Part shown: piece by piece, positions 58,371-64,000 of the stretch
Position numbering within the stretch: the stretch's first letter is position 1
How the letters are laid out: every line of letters begins with the position of its first letter
Source: Silene conica
Taxonomy: Eukaryota > Streptophyta > Magnoliopsida > Caryophyllales > Caryophyllaceae
Reading direction: 5' to 3'
Length of the DNA: 64,000 nucleotides
Assembly (NCBI GenBank): GCA_029255685.2
Contig: CM055318.2
Span: 30,244,001 to 30,308,000 of the forward strand
Made by a program: the position numbers and the translations under genes
The notes under the pieces: model-generated
The model's input: the letters and a program-made list of their open reading frames with translations, nothing else
Told to the model about the DNA's origin: nothing
Databases searched by the model: none

Positions 58371-59035
58371 ATTCTTGTTATTATAAGGGTCAGATTATTA
58401 CTCACCCAAATATTAATATGGTGCAACACCAGTTTTCTAGAGACTTTTATTATTTCTTTATTGTTCAGACTCACCACATGCTCTACTTTATTACATTACC
58501 TTTTTTTTTTACAAAAAGAAATGATACATAAAAACCACTCGTTGAATAATTTTCACAAAAAAATGCGTTCTAGACTCACCCAAAATTTTAAGTTGGGTCT
58601 TGAGTTTACACGCTAAAGTCTTATCTCAATATGGAAATAATTTAACGTAATGCTTAAGGATAAAGCTAAGGGTCAGCGTATGGTGGACCAGGTTTTACTC
58701 GTTTTCTTATATGGAACTTTGATTATTACAACTAAGCTAACCTAACCTTTTTGACTTAAACATTATTGTATAATCATAATGTAGCTAGCTAGCTAGTAGT
58801 TTCCAGTTTATATGATCTGCGTTAATGAACTCAATCATTTAACATCCAAATTTCTTCACTTACTTGGGCCAATTCTTCTTTGCTAATCAACACAAATCAT
58901 ACATACACAGTAATCATATATCTTATCTAATTCTTAATCGATCTTAATTATATTTTCCTACTTAGTACTTGCTATTTTTGGGTGCCTTACTATTCTTCAA
59001 ATCACGCTCATTGTATCTAATCTAAGACGGAGGAG
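58371..59035. other. Intergenic DNA
   Basis: AT-rich; I see no gene or repeat that I can name. Confidence 0.5.
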
Positions 59036-59281
59036 TTATTTTCCGAAATGGGTGATTCTCACTAATTAATTAACGAAATAGGTAACTTTGGAATTAATTA
59101 TCGAAAATGGGTTTACGTAGGATCGGATTTACCAAGTCTGGGCAAAACAGCCAAGTCGCTGTGGGGGTGAACGACTTAAGCCCTGCATTTTCCCTTCCTT
59201 CCCTCTTCCTCTGTTTCCCAAATTTCCCCCAATAAAACCCCAAAAATATCCAGAAATTCAAATTAAATCAATTCCCCAAAT

Positions 59282-59617
59282 TTGAATTTACATAGGGCCA
59301 GATTTCATTTGGCTAGTAGTGTTTTAACTTTAAAGGTCATTAACACTCATAAGAATTCTAGTACTACCAACGAACACTATGATTCATTTACTGAACTATG
59401 TACATGGATCCCAAACTTGTTTATGAACTCATATGATCCGATTTGCTGCGGATATATCGGGTATTTCGAGCATAGAGCGAAAATGAAATCATGGGGTGTA
59501 GGTGGAATTGAGAGAATTGCAGCAAAAGATACATTAGTAAGCTTAGTATCAGGAGCATTCGGACGAGATGATGAAGCACTTCACCTGATTCCGTCTGCTG
59601 TTCAAAACTCAAATTGA
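59282..59617 (+). CDS. Anonymous 111-codon open frame inside the long-TIR element
   Basis: The frame fills nearly all of the interior between the inverted repeats (59271-59609). The translated piece (for example CTWIPNLFMNSYDPICCGYI and GGIERIAAKDTLVSLVSG) has balanced amino-acid composition and no stop, unlike the surrounding AT-rich DNA. I do not recognise the protein, and it contains no transposase motif. It may be a captured host-gene fragment; expression is unknown. Confidence 0.35.
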   Translation: MNLHRARFHLASSVLTLKVINTHKNSSTTNEHYDSFTELCTWIPNLFMNSYDPICCGYIGYFEHRAKMKSWGVGGIERIAAKDTLVSLVSGAFGRDDEALHLIPSAVQNSN

Positions 59618-59847
59618 TTTAATTTGAATTTCTGGATATTTTTAGGGTTTTATTTGGGGAAAATTTGGGAAACAGAGGAAGAGGGAAAGCAGGGGAAAAT
59701 GCTAAGGGTTAAGTCGCTCACCCACATAGTCACTTGACTTTTTTACCCAGATTCGGAAAATCCGATCCTACGTGGATCCATTTTCGGCAATTAATTTCAA
59801 AAGTTAACTATTTTGTTAATTAATTAGTAAGAATCACCCATTTCGAA

Positions 59848-60505
59848 TACGACCATTGTTTACGTAATAAAATATATATGTAATACATAAATTCTCTCTC
59901 TAAAAAAACCTAAAACCCTAATTCAACCTCTTGGGGCTGCCGCCTATTTTTTTTTGTGGAGGTAAGCCCCAAATTTTCCGTTTCGTTCTTATTTAATTTT
60001 TTACGCTAATAACCTCTTGCCTCTCCTTTATTGGAGACTTGTTCTCACTTTGGGTGAGTTTTGTTCTCACCTTTGTGTGAGTTTTGTTCTCACCTTTTGG
60101 TGAGTTTTGTCCTCACTTTTTGGTGAGATTTTCCCCTCTATTTGAGAGGAGATTTTCCCCTCTATTTGAGAGGTTCAAGATTTAAGTGGAAGATCGGCGC
60201 CTTCATTGTTGATCCTATGGAGATAAAACTGTTGTCAGATTGCTCGTTACAAACTTTTTGGTGAAAAGAACTTGATTCTTGTCAATGCTTTAGAAAATTT
60301 GGAGACCCTCTTGTGAAAAGCCGCAGAAGGCGATATGTTAGAGGATGTGCAGAAGCGTCTCATGAGCCCATCAAGTTTAGAAATTTTCTGTTGATCGAGA
60401 ATGTAGTTTATTTGATTTTAATCGTTTTGTGTCCTGCCATTCTTGACATAGGTTGTAATTACCATGAGACTTTTGATTAATGAAACGATTTTTCCCTTCA
60501 AAAAA
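59848..60505 (+). mobile_element. LINE-derived retroposon with target duplication of up to 19 bp
   Basis: AAGAATCACCCATTTCGAA occurs at 59829-59847 and 60506-60524; its first two A's are ambiguous because the inserted sequence ends in a short A run. It starts with a CCTAAAACCCTAATTC-type leader and ends TTAATGAAACGATTTTTCCC plus poly-A, like plant LINE 5' and 3' ends, with no ORF between. It is probably an internally deleted LINE transcript. Confidence 0.75.
60039..60174. repeat. Array of small hairpins CTCAC...GTGAG
   Basis: Four units of the form CTCAC-N5/6-GTGAG (the first at 60044-60058) repeat every ~23 bp, followed by two CCTCTATTTGAGAGG units. Confidence 0.8.
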
Positions 60506-60531
60506 AAGAATCACCCATTTCGAAAATAAAT

Positions 60532-61234
60532 AGATAACGTTAAATATACTTTATTTTAACTGGTTATTAAGAGAGAAAGTGAATAGCAATTCTAGAAATA
60601 AGATGTGCATGCAATGCTATTTTTCCATCGTTAGCAAGCACGAGAAGCATAGACAATATTCAGCCTTGTGCGTAACTTAGTTTCTACTCCTATTATTATA
60701 TTTTGCAGTAGTTATATCCTAAACTAATGGTCAAATTGGCAATTACATGAAATCATGCAGTTATGAAGATGCTCTTGAGTGATTAAAAAATAAAAAAGAC
60801 GAGAAAAAGTGGCAGCAAGATTACAGAATATATAATCTTGTTTTTAGGATCCAAGAATGTATTGACTTTGTTGGATTTTTCAAAGTCTTTACTTTCATGA
60901 CCTGACACCTACAAAACTCAAGTCTTTTAAATGGATTTGAATATTTTCTGTTATCCATTAAACTCCCAAAATTATTTTAATTTTGTCAAAATATACTCCA
61001 AAAGTGTCTAACATTTTTTTTGCCTTGAGTAACATACTCAATTTTTTAATAAATGGATTATTTTTGTTTTGGCTTTAGCTTTTATTTGGCATAATTATTC
61101 GGATTAATTCACAAATATAATCCATACAATTACACGTCTTCTCAAAATACGTTAAACTATATTTAAACACTAAATAAACCCAATTTTTTATACTTTTTTC
61201 TTAAACAATAAGTCTCTTTTGATAAGTATATCCG
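60532..61234. other. Intergenic DNA
   Basis: No gene recognised. Confidence 0.5.
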
Positions 61235-61763
61235 TGTAATACTCCTCCCTTAGACGAGCGGGTGTAGTACACTTGTGTAGGAGTTTAACTTCGGGTCTGT
61301 TCGTTCATACTCAGTCGAGTACTGAGAATACTCGGTCGAGTACCCTTTGTACTCGGTCAAGTACGGTGTACTCGATCGAGTACACCGATTCCGTGTCGGT
61401 TCCGGGATAGGTTAATTAGTGGAATCGAAGATTAACAAATCGCAATTCTTTCACATAATCACTTCGCTAACCAATTTCTCTCAAATCCCAAACCCTTAAT
61501 CCCTCCAATTGACTTATTGCAAGGTTCGTCCGTGCGTCGATCATCTTAGATTGTTCTTTCACCACTATTGTATGTAAGTTATGTAGTAGTACCATCAGAT
61601 TGTTTTAGTTAGGGTTTGTAGTGCCTTAGATGATTAATAATAAGATTGTATGATGTTTTAGGAGGAAGATTCGTAGAATAGCATTTGTGAATCTGTCTTG
61701 ACGTGATTGCCTTGAAGTATGGTTTCACTACCCAGTTATCTGCTATATGCGACGGGGTATGTT
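61235..61763 (+). repeat. Probable gypsy LTR fragment with GTACTCG palindromes
   Basis: It begins TGTAATACTCCTCCC, an LTR-like start, and has a palindrome cluster (61296-61387) like other LTRs here. It is interrupted by the solo LTR at 61764; its own 3' end is not defined. Confidence 0.4.
61296..61387. repeat. ACTCG(G/A)TCGAGT palindrome cluster
   Basis: Four related words. The last, 61364-61387, is a perfect 24-bp palindrome centred on TACTCGATCGAGTA. Confidence 0.85.
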
Positions 61764-61985
61764 TGTAACAACTCGACCCGCCACCATCGTAACACACCTC
61801 TAATAAGATGGCAGGTATGCCTTTAGGCCCATTATTTGTCCTCACTTAAGCCCAAAACACAAGTCCTTATTACTAGATGGTGGGTTGGATCCATTATAAA
61901 TATATCACAAGCCTCTCAATCTACCGATGTGGGACAAATCTCCACACATCTCAATTTCAACCTCATAATCGGATGGGGTGTTACA
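61764..61985. mobile_element. Small solo LTR (222 bp) with 5-bp target duplication
   Basis: The ends TGTAACAACTCG and GGGGTGTTACA are inverse copies in part. The flanks are a perfect ATGTT duplication (61759-61763, 61986-61990). A TATA-like TATAAATATA lies near 61896-61905. Size and structure fit a TRIM-type LTR. Confidence 0.75.
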
Positions 61986-62149
61986 ATGTTTTTATGTTAT
62001 TTTGAGACAAGTATCATGTATGTGTTTTTTTATTACCATTAAGATATGAGGAAGTTATGTTTGAGACCGTTGTCAGGAATCACTATAAATCCTATGATAC
62101 AATCTCTGATCGAGGTTAGTCGTATATCTAATCAAAGATAACCAACTGG

Positions 62150-62439
62150 TATACCTAATATAGTTAGGAAAGTCGGGATCCTATCCACATGGGGGTAAGA
62201 AATATTTATTTGTTATTAAAGTTTGTCTTAAGCTAACAATTTTGGGGAAAAATACTCATTTATCTAAACTAAGGGAAATTAAATTAATAAAGGCAAGTAA
62301 AATAACTAAAGGAATTAAAATATAAAAGTTGTAAATAATAATAAATGAAAGTAGCTAGGATTGTCGGTTCATCAAGGTCAAAGGTCAAATCAAGATCTAT
62401 CAAATAAACAGTCTGAAAGGGTATTGAATAAATATCCGG
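62150..62439. other. Unclassified dispersed repeat, copy 2
   Basis: GGGATCCTATCCACATGGGG and, later, GTAGCTAGGATTGTCGGTTC parallel 10872-10893 and 11168-11192 in the same order. No ORF. Confidence 0.4.
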
Positions 62440-64000
62440 TGTAGAACCCCTCGTCGCAGCGGAAAAATAAAACATACAACATGCCAAAATTTACGCGGAA
62501 TTTAAACTTTAACATGCATAAAAACGAGGTGAATTAAAACTGAAACTGAAACAACTTATATAAATAGAAACATAGATAAGTATAACTGTCTAAGTACTGA
62601 AAGTTAAATATATACAACAGCCTGGGTTGGCAGCAAAACCGAAATGAAAGTCTAGAGTCTAGCTAACACAAATGTGTAAGTCAAAATCGATGAATAGGAT
62701 CATCGCTCGCTAGCTCCATGCAAACCCCTCTGACAACCTTTCATGTACCTACACACATGTAAACATGTACGCCACAATCAGTGGGGAGTGACTAGAGTTC
62801 TCCTAGCCACCTTTTGTAACGACGCGTAACACAGAAATACACAACATACTCCAACATATATAAACATGTGAAGCATACAAATCTCAATATCTGAATCTCA
62901 AGTCAACATGCAATTACTTATGCAAGGCTCTCAACCAACTTCGGAAACTATTTGGAAGGAGAGCCGGTTTCCCTTCCGGTTGCCCGGCCGGGGGGTCTTT
63001 CAACCCAAACCATTTACGAAACTAGCTAGCCAAAGAGTCATCCAATGCCTTGGATGAACAGTTCTACAATCAATACACTATATCCATCATAATCAATCAG
63101 CAAGTATAAAGGTTCAGCGGTCAACTTTAGACATAATTTAGATACCAAACATTCAACGAGTAAAAAGGTTCAGAGGCGACATCTTAACACATAACCTAGA
63201 TACCAAAATTACATTCACAAGCAATGGGTCCAGAGGTGAACTTAACACATATCTCAATGCCATCAAATGTCGGGTCCAGAGGTGAGCTTAACACATATCC
63301 CAATATGCAACAACCAATCACGTGTCAGGTCCAGAGGTGAACTTAACACATATCCTGACACGCCACAAACAAAACACGTATGGGTCCAGAGGTGAACTTA
63401 ACACATATCCTATCATGCGACAAGTAGCTCACGTATTAAGCTCAGCGGCCAGCTTAAGGCATACCTTAATACGCATCAATACAACAACATACATATAGTA
63501 ACTAGATCCTTAGTTCTAATCTTCTATACTTCTAAACAACACTTAATTGATCTCGGGAACTAAGTTGAGGGAGAGCCGGTTTCCCTTTCGGTTGCCCGAC
63601 CGGGGGGGGTCTCTATCCTCTCTCCATTCCCGAACCCAATAGAGTGCCGCCCGAACCTCGGGGACGTCAAACACACATAAACATAAGAGAAAGGCCAATT
63701 ATGATTAAGTTAAACTTAACCAACTACTATACATTAAAATATCTTAGTCCTATGGTAAGTATTAACGGATTCCTAAGAAGTAACTAATCCTAGACAAATC
63801 ACTAATTAACTATTAAATCCTATTTAGTCAAATATATAAATGTTAACTAGGTACTTGTAACAATTTACTAGTCACTAAACTCATCCATGGTTATTGTTAA
63901 CTTACGGTTTCGGAAGTATATAACTAGCTAAACGATATTACTCGTAAACAATTGATAATCAAAGCCTTATCCTTGCACTAATTACTTAAGCAATAAAACC
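62440..64000 (-). repeat. LTR of family D on the minus strand, 3' part (continues beyond window)
   Basis: Its minus-strand 3' end, GGGGTTCTACA, is at 62440. From there it aligns inversely with 30054 back to about 28810, including CTAGTCACTCCCCACTGA near 62785. The phrase GAGCCGGTTTCCCT..GGTTGCCCGxCCGGGG occurs twice (near 62960 and 63570), where LTR D has it once, suggesting an internal duplication of about 610 bp. Confidence 0.75.
63100..63470 (-). repeat. Minisatellite GGTCCAGAGGTGAACTTAAC in the minus-strand LTR
   Basis: Irregular tandem units of about 55-65 bp share CAGAGGTGA(A/G)CTTAACACAT. It occupies the place of the different minisatellite in LTR D (29335-29550). Confidence 0.8.

Larger units (their letters stand above)
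59036..60531. mobile_element. Long-TIR transposon carrying an anonymous open frame; split by a retroposon
   Basis: Inverted repeats of about 230 bp (59036-59270 and the reverse complement of about 59610-59847) share TTATTTTC, GAAATGGGTGATTCT, GTAGGATCGGATTT and CCTCTTCCTCTGTTTCCCAA. The outer edge of the right repeat resumes at 60506-60531 after the nested insertion. Long repeats around non-transposase sequence recall Pack-MULE elements. No target duplication was found. Confidence 0.7.

Overview
The window looks like nuclear DNA of a flowering plant, most likely a eudicot with a repeat-rich genome. It holds one intact cellular gene, a seven-exon CNGC15-like cyclic nucleotide-gated channel at 54823-57769 on the minus strand. 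Almost everything else is transposable elements, many nested in one another. The species cannot be read from the sequence; the self-complementary ACTCGATCGAGT-type words in several LTRs remind me of Caryophyllaceae repeats, but that is a weak inference.

Layout. 1-6639: an Athila-like Ty3/gypsy element (element A; tRNA-Asp primer site, gag, protease, integrase tail, 1.5 kb 3' LTR) that lacks reverse transcriptase, RNase H and the integrase core. It sits in the 3' part of a decayed L1-type LINE (6640-10821, minus). 10822-11282: an unclassified repeat carrying a MITE. 11338-21956: a complete, very young SIRE-like Ty1/copia element (minus) with identical 5-bp target duplications (GAGGT). It is inserted in an LTR remnant of a second gypsy element (element B), whose non-coding tail and 3' LTR run to 26267. 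26268-30054: head-to-head LTRs of a chromovirus-like gypsy family (element D). 30179-30522: a Cassandra-type solo LTR carrying a 5S rRNA-derived stretch. 30523-44433: a third gypsy element (element C) split by a complete but dead Ty1/copia element (33330-41915, target duplication GAAAC).

44434-44760 is a gypsy integrase fragment. 45062-48652 is a decayed hAT transposon with a perfect 8-bp duplication and a nested 181-bp MITE. 49907-50366 is the 3' end of a CACTA transposon with a large cruciform. 50367-54822 is AT-rich intergenic DNA with a TA microsatellite and a foldback element ending about 50 bp from the CNGC stop codon. After the CNGC gene come a second copy of the 181-bp MITE, a long-TIR element containing an anonymous open frame, a LINE-derived retroposon with a target duplication of up to 19 bp, a small solo LTR with duplication ATGTT, and a minus-strand LTR of family D running off the window.

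The pattern most worth attention is in the non-coding parts of the gypsy elements. Four different elements (A, B, C, D) carry a short hairpin with a GAGGA/AGGA loop 18-20 nt before the 3' LTR, just 5' of the polypurine tract. The stem sequence differs between families while pairing is kept. A, B and C carry a second hairpin of the same design, followed by a purine tract resembling their own polypurine tract, 1.4-2.0 kb upstream in elements A and B (C is interrupted by the copia insertion). The same LTRs contain clusters of self-complementary words of family-specific sequence, in two cases just upstream of the TATA box.
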